Part shown: in pieces, positions 47,401-56,849 of the stretch
Layout: every line of letters begins with the position of its first letter
How positions within the stretch are numbered: the first letter of the stretch is position 1
Origin: Prostheceraeus crozeri
Taxonomy: Eukaryota > Platyhelminthes > Polycladida > Euryleptidae
Reading direction: 5' to 3'
DNA length: 64,000 bases
NCBI GenBank assembly: GCA_907163375.1
Contig: CAJQUW010010356.1
Location: forward strand, 62,001 to 126,000
The notes under the pieces: model-generated
Seen by the model: only the letters and a program-made list of their open reading frames with translations
The model's database searches: none
What the model was told of the DNA's origin: nothing
Translations under genes and position numbers: made by a program

Positions 47401-50204
47401 CTGTGGTTATCAAACATTTTACATGTGCACAACTTATATGTCTACATTCACATCAAGTTGAAGAAAGTCTAAAATCATGCCAGCCAAATGCTACTAACGC
47501 TGCCAATTACAATAAAGTGCATCAGAATTTTCATTGATATTTCGAATAAAAGTCAATCACTAAGCTAAGTGATGAGTTCGAAAACCTGACAGCAAGTCAT
47601 GATCAGACGGTCACCCAAACCAATGAGGCTTACGCATACTCACTGCTTCCAAATATCAAGGTCGCTAGTATACTCGTATACAGTAGAACCGTTTGGAGCT
47701 TCTTCTGATGGTGAAGACTTTATTCTCTGCTCCAGTCACGACTATACCAGAAACGTGGATAGTAAATCAATTAATGCCTATAATTAATAATTGATAAATC
47801 AATATTAACTAAACAAGTAGATAATGTTGGCCTATATGATATGCCTAGAAATAAGGCCTATCTTTTAAAGACTTGTATGCATGTGTTTGACCTCTTAACC
47901 GAGATATGCACGTACGCATTTCTTAACAAAATGCACCGCATTACTAATCGCCGGTCAAGTAAAGCATTTCAAGAGTGCGAGATTGTCTGATAGTCTGTTA
48001 AAAATTTGATGACATTTACATTATTAAGCCTTTTGAAAGTAATCAGAGCTATAAAAGCTTTTTGAATATGCTTAATTAGGCCTATACATTTATTCACGCA
48101 TTTAGCCGGTCAATTATTTTTTAAGTAAGCACAGATGTTAAACAAGTAAGCAAGTAAGATTATCAGGCCTTTATTCAGTGGCTTGTGGTTTATAAGTCAC
48201 TTATGCGATCTAAATGATTTTACAATGATAGAAAGGTTTATTTTTCGTACTTTCTAATGATCAAAAAATAATTATTCATATGATTTTTCAAGTTTTTCAT
48301 ATACTTTTTGTTTTTAGTCAACTTTTCAGACTTCGGCTTTCAAACAAGGTTGAAGTATCAAATTGCTTTTTGAGATGTGATGTTTTCAAGAGCCATGTAT
48401 TCTCAATTCATTCTATTAACACTTTTTAAAAAATTTGCTATCGACATGTCAATGAATTTCATTTCAATTAACACCAATTGCAAGAGACTGACGGGATTAA
48501 TTATACAATACGAAGAATAAGCACGTTGGATAATTTGATTACGACGAATGCAAAGTCATATTTAGTCAAGTTAAGCCAGATACAGAAACTTTTGCCATGG
48601 ATTCTTCCGATGGTTATGTCTCCAATACAGAGGCAGCATTACTGCGTTCCACTGCCATCGCTATCCTTTGAATCAAGTTCGAGATTGTTATTATCCAGCA
48701 TCATACCTGACTTGCTGGAAATATCAGACACAATTTTATGACTGACGGATGCCATGCGACTTTTGTTTCCACGCAAACAGAAATAAAAAGATGACTTCTG
48801 TCGATTGCGATCTTCGTCCAGTGTGGCAATTTTCCTGGCTTCTCTTGTGGTAATTTCTTGACAACTTGGTGTCATCGTGCCATTGTATTAGCATGTGCAT
48901 CTTGATATCATGGTTTTCTATCATGGCATGAATGCATGGACATTGAAGTTCAAAATGACACGTTCCAAAATGCAATTTGTTTCTTCAATTCAATATGTCT
49001 GGAAACTGAAGTCTGAAAAATCGACTGAATAACACTTCCTAGAATTAAATGAATCAGATGATGAAAATGAAGCATTTTTTGATAGTTGGAATGTTCAGGA
49101 AATTAGCTTCTCCATCGATGTGAAATCAATGGAGATCCCATATGCAGTTCAGTGGCTGCAAGTCATTAAGGAAAAGTGAATGTTACTAAACTTAAGGAAA
49201 CAGCGCTAACTCTTCTAACGTCAAAATTTGGCGGTAAAATTCTGGCAGAAAATATCTCAAATTTTATGATAAAATAGTTCAAAGAAGTGTCCGGATAATT
49301 TTCTGAACGGTGTAATTGGAATAATATAAAGAAATATAAGAAATAGCGTGAAAAGTCGATCAAGTAGCCCGGGAATTGAAGCTTGAATTCTGGCCTCCAC
49401 CCTGCTTATAGCGAGTAAATCGCTGCCTGCGATTATCTCTTTCACTGACAGGCCACTACAAATTCATTGTTCTCCACTAGTTCACTGAATCTATGAGTTT
49501 CACCTCAACTTTTTCAGATGTGCCCTTACAATGAGATGACATTGTGAAAAATTTATTTGTAGGTGAAGTGCTTCGATTGCGGCTCAAGTCTACCTCAATA
49601 TCAATTGCGATCTCTACTTTCTTTGGATCAGTTTGAACGTCTGGAAAGGTTGACCTTGTCTCGAACGCTGGATACAATGACAGATGTTACGCAGTGTCCT
49701 AGGCCAGAATGCCAAACTCCTGTTCTCCTTGACTTGGATGACAGTTTGGGTGTCTGTTCAGCGTGCAGCTTCGCCTTCTGCATGCATTGCAAAAAGACAT
49801 ATCATGGCGTGAACCCCTGTCGAATAAAAGACGTCTCCAAACTCATCGGTGCCTATCAGACAGCTCCTCAAGTAGAGCGAACACGTATGGAAACTATGTA
49901 CGGAAAACGGGTGCTGCAGAAAATGGTTGAGAATTATCAAACTGAGCAATTTATTTCTAAAAACAGCGTACATTGTCCGTCATGCAAAGCACCTACGGAG
50001 AAGATTGACGGCTGCAACAAGATGACTTGTTACAAGTGTGGATCAGCTTTTTGTTGGCTCTGTCATAAACCACTTGATGCGCGTAATCCTTATGCCCATT
50101 TTTCCTCTGGGGAGTGCAGAAATATGCTCTTCCACGGAGTAACTCCTCAAGACGTTGCCGACGACGACTTCTTGTTGTTCGATGAGGAAGACAATTGGCC
50201 CTGA
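23065..50204 (+). CDS. RNF14: RNF14-like RBR E3 ubiquitin ligase, complete in three exons
   Basis: The exons 23065-23405, 40521-40860 and 49563-50204 join by GT-AG introns of phase 2 and phase 0 into 440 residues (human RNF14 has 474). Residues 1 to about 130 form an RWD domain (WKSLQQAERETLLSTFGAED, then YLPPATLRFSMPSGYP). RING1 ligands are C185, C188, C203, H205, C208, C211, C230 and C233. The IBR spans C272 to C313. RING2 starts at C365 and carries DGCNKMTC, with C378 the expected catalytic cysteine that accepts ubiquitin from the E2. An acidic tail (DDDFLLFDEEDNWP) matches the family. In mammals RNF14 is a transcription coregulator and acts on stalled ribosomes; the role here is inferred. 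Every zinc ligand looks present, so the gene looks functional despite introns of 17.1 and 8.7 kb full of transposons. Confidence 0.93.
23406..26014. other. RNF14 intron 1, proximal part, nothing recognised
   Basis: AT-rich sequence with a short (ATC)n run near 24269-24290. A 67-codon open frame at 24821-25024 has no family motif. I see no element ends here. Confidence 0.5.
26015..27850. repeat. Palindromic repeat split by a hAT-type insertion
   Basis: Removing 26186-27597 brings together two arms that are near-perfect reverse complements: about 26015-26185 plus 27606-27640, against 27645-27850. Shared words include GAAGATCATCGTCAGGCATA. The tip is GAGGATTTGTGTTCCTC. It was a foldback of roughly 400 bp before the insertion. 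Confidence 0.8.
26186..27597. mobile_element. hAT-type foldback element, copy 1 (1,412 bp)
   Basis: The left end is CAGAGGTGCAACCTCGACC; the right end in reverse complement is CAGTGATGTAACCTCGATT. Flanks GTAATAAG (26178-26185) and TTAATAAG (27598-27605) match at 7 of 8 bases, fitting a hAT target duplication. The core 26361-27121 is a foldback of the same family as 1254-1980. The ends are rich in TCGAGGTCGA-like words. No coding capacity is seen. Confidence 0.8.
27995..29430. mobile_element. hAT-type foldback element, copy 2, inverted (1,436 bp)
   Basis: Flanked by an exact 8-bp duplication CATTCATC (27987-27994 and 29431-29438). The right end in reverse complement is CGGAGGTGCAACC; the left end is eroded (ATGATACAACCTCC). 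The interior matches copy 1 in the opposite orientation, including the foldback core 28398-29193. A frame at 28437-28628 lies inside the repeat and is not a gene. Confidence 0.82.
29761..30899. other. AT-rich interior of the composite, nothing recognised
   Basis: There are short frames only, none with a family motif. It separates the left subterminal palindromes from the first direct repeat. Confidence 0.45.
31207..32912 (-). pseudogene. RTE LINE reverse transcriptase and C-terminal zinc finger
   Basis: Reverse transcriptase motifs are GKAAGLSDVSVEMI, CFVDLEKAFDRVPR, HQGSVLSPLLFA and the catalytic LYADDIVLT. After a second frameshift come NISKTKVMMSG, a Cys-rich finger (CGVCGKRV to CTKCGLWI to CERC), and the end VRWYGHVLRRED with KRKRGRPKRMW. 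The C-terminal blocks are the common RTE-type tail. The protein copies the LINE RNA into the nicked site. Confidence 0.85.
32852..34261 (-). pseudogene. RTE LINE endonuclease and linker
   Basis: The frame starts MNCARNVMAPSS. Endonuclease motifs are VRFGSWNVGSFRG, VCCLQEVRCRGEG, LGLGDFNGHVG and a closing QHRLL. They match the apurinic endonuclease that nicks target DNA for target-primed reverse transcription. A basic, Lys-rich linker follows. The frame is left by a shift at WKEHMEVIMN, and the continuation lies in the next frame (EWDQNTHVDKVEGPEKN). Confidence 0.85.
34786..35915 (-). mobile_element. Tc1-type transposon, internally deleted
   Basis: The ends CAGTCCGTTTCATAAAAAGT and, in reverse complement, CAGATTGTTTCATAAAAAAT are flanked by TA (34784-34785 and 35916-35917), as expected for Tc1/mariner. 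The minus-strand frame 34942-35412 encodes only the C-terminal half of the transposase: FMDNNATCH, then WPARSPDLNPIENVW, the second Asp and the Glu of the DDE triad. The N-terminal DNA-binding part and first Asp are missing, fitting the short 1,130-bp length. Confidence 0.88.
37443..37534 (+). pseudogene. GIY-YIG nuclease fragment
   Basis: The frame reads YKMEFNVCNKVYIG, a stop, then TSRAIKQRIYEHTS. VYIG followed by TSR, a basic stretch and EH is the GIY-YIG core found at the C-terminus of many Penelope-like elements. Only about 30 residues are left. Confidence 0.6.
38331..39774 (+). mobile_element. Tc1/mariner-superfamily transposon with intact frame
   Basis: The left end is CCGGGTGTCCCACAGCGAAC followed by a C run. 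The right end in reverse complement is CCGGATTCACACAGCAAACC followed by C runs. TA precedes the left end; the right flank has changed. The single open frame fills most of the element. C-rich runs inside the inverted repeats are distinctive. Confidence 0.85.
38563..39609 (+). CDS. Tc1/mariner-like transposase, complete, 348 residues
   Basis: Starts at MPRRHTIEERVFIVKSYYQT. The in-frame ATG eight codons earlier is less likely because the element family starts at the helix-turn-helix. The N-terminal helix-turn-helix is followed by SIRKASADLDISKSTVHRIL, a second one. The catalytic residues are D157 (VVWTDEAKF), D240 (FMQDGAPAHY) and D283 (SPDLTPCDFFLWG). The last two are 42 residues apart, longer than the 34 of classical mariner. 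The C-terminus is helical and ends GQHIEHKL. The enzyme cuts and pastes the element at TA sites. No stop or frameshift is seen, so the copy may be recent. It lies in RNF14 intron 1 on the same strand as the gene. Confidence 0.9.
   Translation: MPRRHTIEERVFIVKSYYQTGNYREVVRHFEDTYGRPIDRKSIPSLIKRFESTGRVDEEGHGRPSSESHSEQVAAVAGAITEMGDNFSIRKASADLDISKSTVHRILKVDLGSKSYHFSLHQELNEDDPDRRLNFCEDLLRLLERDHQLINKVVWTDEAKFFLNGTVNRHNSVYWSDHNELRLSTKSMDQRGVTVWAGISSRGVTEPFFFRETVKGENYLSMLQSVLPRITDLGSIFMQDGAPAHYYRSVINYLNSNFPNRWIGRRGSLLEWPPRSPDLTPCDFFLWGHVKEIVYRSHPQTLDELEDCIRTVFRDIDELLCRKVCSEAVQNRIRLCVQENGQHIEHKL
40521..40860 (+). CDS. RNF14: RNF14 exon 2, end of RWD and RING1
   Basis: The acceptor TTTCTTACAG ends at 40520 and the donor GTTAGT starts at 40861. 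The first base completes the Arg codon of exon 1. Encodes VLEENAGGFAVFAMFQFLQ, a linker, and most of RING1 (CSLC, then CGHFFCVGC). Confidence 0.93.
41690..43840 (+). mobile_element. Penelope-like element without GIY-YIG, nearly whole (PLE-3)
   Basis: A long frame covers the fingers (LPKLFWIPKLHKNPYKFRF), palm (QVFDFSTLYTNLD, then IRGVPMGGNCSHLLADLF) and RYIDDICVIN, and continues to the thumb. One frame change lies between the last two motifs. PKLHK and SLYTN-type motifs are the signature of Penelope-like reverse transcriptases. The C-terminus ends at LTSQCAF with no GIY-YIG domain. Near the start is a DCSCDS motif. A TA microsatellite precedes it (41664-41680). The tail after the stop is T-rich and then holds the conserved hairpin at 43765-43816. 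Confidence 0.85.
43765..43829 (+). other. Conserved structured RNA hairpin in the PLE-3 tail
   Basis: CCCGCCTGG (43765-43773) pairs perfectly with CCAGGCGGG (43808-43816). Inside, GCGT (43780-43783) can pair with ACGC (43802-43805), next to GGGGCCGAAACGCGA. CTGACGA follows at 43823-43829. The layout matches the PLE-2 tail, with compensatory stem changes. Confidence 0.7.
44043..44275 (+). repeat. Two direct repeats about 146 bp apart
   Basis: GGGTGAAGTCCAGCCC near 44044 recurs as GGGTAAGGTCCAGCCCC near 44189. Each copy is followed by AGCGCT, GGAC, GGGAAGGTCC and later GTCAAGT at matching distances. This could be the end of a tandem tail of PLE-3 or part of the host hAT block. Confidence 0.55.
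45651..49562. other. RNF14 intron 2, distal part, nothing recognised
   Basis: 3.9 kb of AT-rich sequence with only short, motif-free frames. It ends in the exon 3 acceptor. I see no element ends or RNA genes. Confidence 0.5.
49563..50204 (+). CDS. RNF14: RNF14 exon 3, end of RING1, IBR, RING2
   Basis: The acceptor TTATTTGTAG ends at 49562. The exon opens with VKCFDCG, the last two RING1 cysteines, in phase 0. It then carries the IBR (CPRPEC to NPC) and RING2 with the catalytic DGC. The stop codon is TGA at 50202-50204. Confidence 0.95.
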   Translation: MKCFDCGSSLPQYQLRSLLSLDQFERLERLTLSRTLDTMTDVTQCPRPECQTPVLLDLDDSLGVCSACSFAFCMHCKKTYHGVNPCRIKDVSKLIGAYQTAPQVERTRMETMYGKRVLQKMVENYQTEQFISKNSVHCPSCKAPTEKIDGCNKMTCYKCGSAFCWLCHKPLDARNPYAHFSSGECRNMLFHGVTPQDVADDDFLLFDEEDNWP

Positions 50205-51970
50205 AAGCATCCTCTATGACCTCTCATATTTTTCATATCTTGGATTAATAGATTTTTCTCCTTATTCACAGAATCTTCTCATTACGCAATGAATGTACGA
50301 ATCGAAATATACATGTAGTGAGTGGGAAAACGCATGTGGGTGATTTGCACCAATTCTGTGCATTTGGAATTTTACGAACTACAGACAAAAGAGTAAAGCA
50401 GCTGACTTGTAATAGGTTGAAAATCCCGGTTCTCCTCTTGTGCAAAAAAGAATTCGTGGTAGTTTCATGACTAAGGTTACACACTGACAAATGTTCGTAA
50501 ATGTCGCAACACTAGATGTTCCATATTAATGACATACGCATTATTTCAACTATGTAGGACTATTAATTCACGATTTTTGAAAAAGAGACTGATTGACTTA
50601 GAATAATGTGCAAAATAGTGAAATTTCTAATCTTGTTCAGCTAGTCTCGCATCCGAAATATCACTTCTGGTGTTCTTAACTAGGAACTAGTACATGATGA
50701 TACTAGTATCAAGTATTATATTTCACTGAGACCATTGCATTCATTATCTGCCCATGTATGCTAGCAAAGTATAGTGAATATGATACCTGAAAAATGAATT
50801 ACTTACACAGCAACCAATTTGAGGCTTCAAAATGATTTGATAAAGCTGTCAGTCGCATCCGACACTCCTATGCCTTTAGGAACCACAAAACCCGATGAAA
50901 TCCGTGCTGATGATATAGATACTCGTAAAAGAAAACTTTGGTTGAGATGCTTCACGAGGGACAGGACATAATTTCGACCGCTGTAACATCCGCAACCTGT
51001 GTCGACATCAAAATTATTTGACTTCTAGACTCGATTTGCTTCACGAATTGAAGCGAAGCAAGTTGTGTTATATCCGTCAACCTTCGGCAGACGTGAATTA
51101 TGACCAATTCTTGAAGCTTGACGCTCGACGCTCACAGACTCGCCCATTGACTCTATGCGTCGACTAGTGAGACGTAGATTGTATTAATCAGTTGCATGAA
51201 GCTGATGAATCTAATTCTAAACACCAATTTCAAATGATGCACAGGGCAGGCGATTTGATGATGAATTCATCCAGATGGAATGTGCCGATGTTTTGACTGA
51301 ATTAAATGCAAGCTTAAAATAGTATCAATTTGCAACAATTAAAAACCTTCTGGTTTCACAGAAGAAAACATAAATAGCTGATGAGTTGCTTTCAGTAGTG
51401 CGTCTCAACATTGGAATGACATCACAAGGCAGCAATTATTACAGAGATGATAATAAAAAAAGCGGACCATCCAAATGATGCTGAAATTCATTCGATTCTC
51501 ATGTCTTCCAATCGAGTAGTACATCACCGTTCCATACATCATTCGAGAGCTTTCTTCGACTTCAAATGAGCCGTGATGAACTTGCATCCGTCAACTTGTT
51601 TCGTGGACAGTGGTCAAAACGAAAAAAGGTCGAATTTTGAAAATTGTTATTTTTCAATAAGAATACATGTGAGTATGATATTGAATCAGGCAAGAAGTGA
51701 ATGTTCTTTATTTGAGCTTTATTTAGATATATTTCTCATCGAAATCGGTGGACTAACAAAACTTTGATATCGTAAAGTTATCAGAAAACTAATGACTGCA
51801 CTGACTGAAAATGACATATTCTCACGTTTTCATCAAAAATGTCAGTTTGGTATCTTCAGCATGTAAGCACGAACATGAAAGTTTTAATCAAAAAGTTTCA
51901 ATAGTTCTTTTTCAAACTTCTTTAAACATTTTCTCATTGCGGTCAAAATACACAAACACCATACGAAGTT
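50205..51970. other. Downstream of RNF14, nothing recognised
   Basis: Presumed 3' untranslated region and intergenic DNA. I saw no convincing AATAAA near the stop codon. No frame here has a family motif. Confidence 0.45.
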
Positions 51971-51971
51971 T

Positions 51972-52247
51972 GTGAAGATTCAAAACTTTATTCTAGCCGA
52001 TCGAGTGTCCACCTACACGGTACTAGGGACATCTATGATTAAAATAAGATATCTAAGGGACGTTCAACTCCCACAGCACGTACCGGACTGGAGGCCAGTG
52101 ACTTTGGTAGACTTGATTAATGACGGTCGTGTGTATCTGGATAAAACCATGGAACAAGTGGCAAGCAATTCACTTCATTATTGCAAAATACATCGGAATC
52201 CAGCTGAATTGATTGCGGTACATACTACACCGTATTCATTGACATAA
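51972..52247 (+). repeat. Dispersed coding repeat, copy B
   Basis: The open frame of 91 codons reads VLGTSMIKIRYLRDVQLPQH, VPDWRPVTLVDLINDGRVYL and onward. It is the best-preserved of three copies and keeps the frame through the block where copies A and C have stops. The other two copies face the other way. The wider protein is unknown. The LGTSMI block followed by a Trp-rich turn may point to an SGNH-type fold, but I cannot confirm that. Confidence 0.6.
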
Positions 52248-52249
52248 TG

Positions 52250-53915
52250 AATGAAACAAACTATCATTAAGTAAGCAAGGCGTTTATTCATAAGAAATTG
52301 AAAATCATACAATTCATTTATAGTACATATAGAAAAGCGAAATAGATACAGAATGATGATTTCACGCAAAAGACACATAAGACACTTATTTCAAACTACG
52401 CGTACGGAATAAAAGTGCGTTGTCGTCGTTCAATTCTGCATTGAGGTAAACATAAATGTCCACTGTATATCAGTCTCTCAGGTATCAGATGATGAAGGGG
52501 ATGATTTACATTTTGCTCACATTTTCTGAAATAACTAATAGTAGCTCTCTTAAACACAAGTTCAATACTTTCAAAATCAGTACATTTACAACGAGATCCG
52601 CATATTAAAGAATGTGCTCTGTTTTGTAGACTTTCAAACATCAACATGTGCTTAGCAAATAGTCTTCCATAAATTGGACATCCATAGGTGAACAATGATA
52701 CAATGAAGGACTTATATATAATTTTTAAATCATGAACACTAAGTGTTTTTTAAGCACTCTTAAGATGTACAAGCGCTGAGATGCACGCTTCAAAACTGAC
52801 AAAATCTGCTCGTCCCAAACAAGTTTCGCATTAAGCACAAAGCCCAAAAGATGTACAGATGTTCTATCAGTATATGTAGACGCTACATGAACATTACCAC
52901 GAGAACAATCGTGATCTGCAGATCTTTTTATGCATAGTTTCGAGCATTTTGAAAAATTCATGGAAAACCCTATATCAGAAAGTACAGCCTCAAAAGCGGG
53001 TACGTCCGAAACAAAATTAGGTATTATTGGCTCAATTACATTGACGTCATCAGTGTACATAAAAAATGTTGAGTTCATACATTTTGTTGAAAGGTAACCC
53101 ATAAAAGCCGCAAACAGATAGGGCCCTAACACTGATCCCTGTGGGATACCCGAAATGACGTTAAACACAGGGCCTGATACATTGCATAAAGTGACAAATT
53201 GTTTACGGCCAGTCAGATAGGATTTCAACCACGATAGGAAACCGTGATCGAAATCAGCACAGTTCAAATGATTCAACAACCGATTATGACTTAAAGTATC
53301 AAACGCTTTTGTTATATCAAGTGAGTATAAATGCACAGCAGAAACCTCAGGAGAATCAAGAGACAATGTTAAGTTGTCGACAACACTGATTAGAGCACTG
53401 GTAGTGGATCCAAGAGGGCGAAAAGCATGTTGTTGTGGTCCATATAATGAAATGAGATCTCTCCTTACACGATCCAGTATTAGCTGCTCAAACACTTTTG
53501 AGATAACCGAAAGAACAGATCTTAACGATCTGAAGTCACTTATCGTTGGTCTAGCTTTCTTCGGTATTGGAGAAATTTTACTAATTTTAAACGCAGATGG
53601 AAACGTTTTTTCGGCAATAGAACGATTGAATATTATGGCCAGAGGTTTGCAAAGCCATTCAGCACCTTCTCTCAAAATACGAGGAGGGATATTGTCGGGA
53701 CCGGATGATTTCTTGTTGCTTAATTTTGCAAGCTTAAGTAAAACTTCGTCTGCTGATATTACCCAATTAAAGTCTGCGTCGATGATTGGGTGTAGGGGAA
53801 CATCATTGGGATTAAAGTTTGAATAAAATTCGCCAGATAGTGCCACAACGGTTTGTTCAATGCCATTATTCATATGAATCAAGTTGTCAATGCCACTTGT
53901 GCTGGACTTGATCAT
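52250..53915 (-). mobile_element. CR1-like LINE, reverse transcriptase part, 5' truncated
   Basis: Minus-strand frame 52725-53915 has SSGPDNIPPRILREGAEWL, SLDITKAFDTLSHNRLL, ISGIPQGSVLGPYLFA and FMYTDDVNVI. YTDD replaces the usual YADD but keeps both Asp. After one frame change near 52735 the C-terminal part continues as SLFTYGCPIYGRLFA to CRIERRQRTFIPYA (52396). The endonuclease is absent, as expected from 5' truncation. The motif order and GPDNIPPRIL block fit CR1/L2-type LINEs. Confidence 0.85.
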
Positions 53916-54113
53916 TGGCTTGAATTGAAGTTTGTTTCATTTTTTCTCAGGTATGATGCAATATCTCGCTTTCTATGTATTACAATTCAACACATTAGAA
54001 AATGGAGAAAGATCTATGGTGGTCAAATTTCAAATTTGGTATCGATACAACTGTCACATGCTTTTACAAATTGAACATAAACGTGAACTGAAATCCAGCT
54101 TTTGTAAAATAAA

Positions 54114-55161
54114 ATGGCACACGATCAGTTTACCAGATGTATGGCTATTGGAATGATTCGTTGTGGTAGAAGTTGTGCGAGTGTTGCCGAAGAGCTGCAA
54201 CTATCGAGAGTCGTTGTTTGGAGGTGGTGGTGTCGATGGAAAGCAGAAGGAGATGTTAAAAAGAAGAAGGGATCTGGTCGACCAAGAAAGCTTGCAGGAA
54301 GGACAGACGCACGTCTAGTTTTAGCGGCAAAGAGGAATAGATTCGTGTCAGTCCCAAAGCTAGTCGTACACTGGAAGAGTGCCTCAAATATAGACTGTAG
54401 CGTTCGAACGGCCTACCAAAGATTGTGAGAAGCAGGAATTCAATCGCGACGACCAGCTGTCCTAATTCCATTGAGTTTTGAGCACCGCAGAAGACGAGTT
54501 GCCTGGTGTGATGCCCATCGCTCATGGAATGACCATCACTGGCAGAAAGTCTTGTGGACCGATGAATCGAGATTCACTCTGGATTTCAATGACGGTCGTC
54601 AGAGTGCATCGTCTTCCAGGTGAACCCTTTGCCCCATGCTGTATTAAAGAACACGACAGATATGGTGGTGGAAGTGTTATGCTGTGGGGTGGCATTTGGC
54701 ATGGCGGACGAACGACAGCAGTCATCATCAAAGGCACGTTGACTGGAGAGAGGTATCTCAATGAAATTGTGCTTCCTGTTGTTGCCCCAGTGGTCAGGGT
54801 GGAGGATCTCGTCTTCCAAGACGACAACGCAAGACCGCATCGCTTCTCGGCTATCATTGCCACTGTTAGGAGATTGAACATTCAAACCCTTAACTGGCCT
54901 GCACGCTCACCTGACTTGTCACCCATTGAACAAGTCTGGGACGAGCTTGGGCGTCGAGTGAGAGACCACTATTCACTTCCACCAGTGTCCCTGAAGATTC
55001 TCTCTGAAAGACTGACAGAGCAGTGGCTTCTCCTTGAAACATCCTTCATTCAGAAACTTTGTGAATCCATGCCATCTCGGATTACTGAACGTATTGGAGC
55101 TAGAAGGGGCACACGCGCTATTAAAGTTGAATCTGCTACATGCGTTGTTTTTCTGTGCTAG
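54114..55161 (+). pseudogene. Tc1-like transposase, two breaks
   Basis: The first part starts MAHDQFTRCMAIGMIR, with helix-turn-helix and the GSGRPRK hook typical of Tc1. A TGA at 54426-54428 interrupts it. The same frame then continues through VLWTDESRFTLD (first Asp). A short deletion near 54600 shifts to the frame carrying GGSVMLWGGIWHGG, LVFQDDNARPH (second Asp) and WPARSPDLSPIEQVWDEL (Glu). The spacing of the last two is 34, the classical DD34E. I did not find matching terminal inverted repeats by eye. Confidence 0.88.
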
Positions 55162-56279
55162 CGACTTGGTGGAGATTGTGACTAAATTATCAAGGTATCA
55201 TACATACATGTATATATACCAGTCGAAAATGAAAGAAGTTAAAGAAGTAAATGTTTCAAAAATTTTGTCAATGAGTATAATAGTCTGGCCCAGTCTTGCA
55301 GTGAAATTTTCGGAAGAATCTGTGCAGTGTACATGTGCACATACAAGCACGTCATCAATGGTCAATTTCAAATAAACTTTGAGTTTCTGTTTTCATTGAT
55401 TTTCCCATTGTCTTATCTAAAACCTCCTCCTTTATGACAATTTGGACCACTGGTGGACTTTATTCGAGAATTCAAAAGCAATGAAGCGATGCAGCATGTG
55501 TGATTTATTTCTGGCCTTAAATTACTCAACTTTCATTACATGAAAATTGATGGCTATTTTTATCACAGTGATGCGCGAATGTTTTCGTATTCAGCGGCGA
55601 AATTTATGCGGATTTCGTAATCAGCTTCAGTCTTTATCAATGCTGTTCCTGAATTGCTCATATGGTAGGATCTTAAAATCGTGAAAAGTCACCAATCACC
55701 ACCGTTTGGTTTGCTTTTTATTCAATGATCTTCGCATTTTATGAATCATTGATATCATAATCCTATTTTATTTGTTCGTCGGAGTTTTGATTATAATTTG
55801 GAGGCCTCACAGGTGATGCTCTATGATCACCAGATGTCTAATAAGAGATAAAAAATATATTGACATCGGCAACCACTCATATCGAGGAGGCGCGCTTGGA
55901 AAGACAACCCTGGTGGCACTTTTCCACCAAAATCTTGATAATGGATCTTCCGAAGGAATGGATATTCAAACGATTCTTGCTCATTTTTTAGCATTTTTAT
56001 TTGCTGTACCAATCAAATTATTATCAATTTTTAAAGTTTAAATTTGTTTTTTTCGTTTCTAATTGCATCATCGGTAGATTTTCTTTAGACTTTAACCATG
56101 CATGTTACTTGTATAACAATGAATATAGCATGGACATATTGCTGCAATGACTGTAGTAGCAAGTAAAATCATCACTGATCAGTTATCATTTAGTCCATGA
56201 CTCCTTCCATAAAGAGTCCACAATTCTCCAAAAAACATTGCTGAACATTGCAAATCTCTTGGCAATAAGCCTGCTAATT
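55162..56279. other. Nothing recognised
   Basis: A frame at 55823-56041 contains GALGKTTL, which resembles a P-loop but stands alone with no other motif. No element ends were seen. Confidence 0.45.
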
Positions 56280-56660
56280 GCACAAAAAATAAACATGTAT
56301 AAAATCTTCAGAATCTGCACCAATAGCCTTTGATGCTACGTGTCGTAGATGAACAGTTTCAATCACTAGCAGTTGATATTGCAGCTGTTATTGACAGTTG
56401 CTTATTCTTGTGGGAGGCTTGTAATTCCTTAGTCTCTTCTTGATTGGGTCCAGAATCTTCTTTCAGCGGATTTCTTATATGAATGCGCGTGTTGTAGTAT
56501 AGGGTAATTGTTTACAACTACTCTCACGGTTTTATCCAGATATGCACAAACTGTCATTAATCAAATCTACTAATGGCACTGGCCTCCAGTCCAGTACATG
56601 CTCTGGGAGTTGAGCGGCCCTCAGATATCTTATATTAATCATAGATTCCCTGACGGTACG
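56280..56660 (-). repeat. Dispersed coding repeat, copy C (empty-site copy)
   Basis: Aligns with both flanks of the 12829-16738 hAT element as one continuous stretch. In minus sense it encodes SMINIRYLRAAQLPEH, LDWRPVPLVDLINDS and later PLKEDSGPNQEETKELQ. The insertion point reads GGGTAATTGTTTAC with no hAT sequence. Stops show that it is not functional. Confidence 0.72.
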
Positions 56661-56849
56661 CGCAGAAACAATTAGCGAAGGCATGTCCTTTGTTCTCTCA
56701 CACCGAGTACAGATTGTTGATCTTGCATGTTTGTGTTCTTCAGCATTAAAGAGGAAGACGTACTTAAGATTTGAATAATTATTATTGAAAGTGAATGCAA
56801 TGCAAATATTCTGTTATATGCTTATACTTATTTATACCATTTAACGTCG

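Noticed and set aside
55823-56041. P-loop-like GALGKTTL in an open frame
   Set aside because: There are no other kinase or NTPase motifs, no splice context, and it lies far from PSTK.
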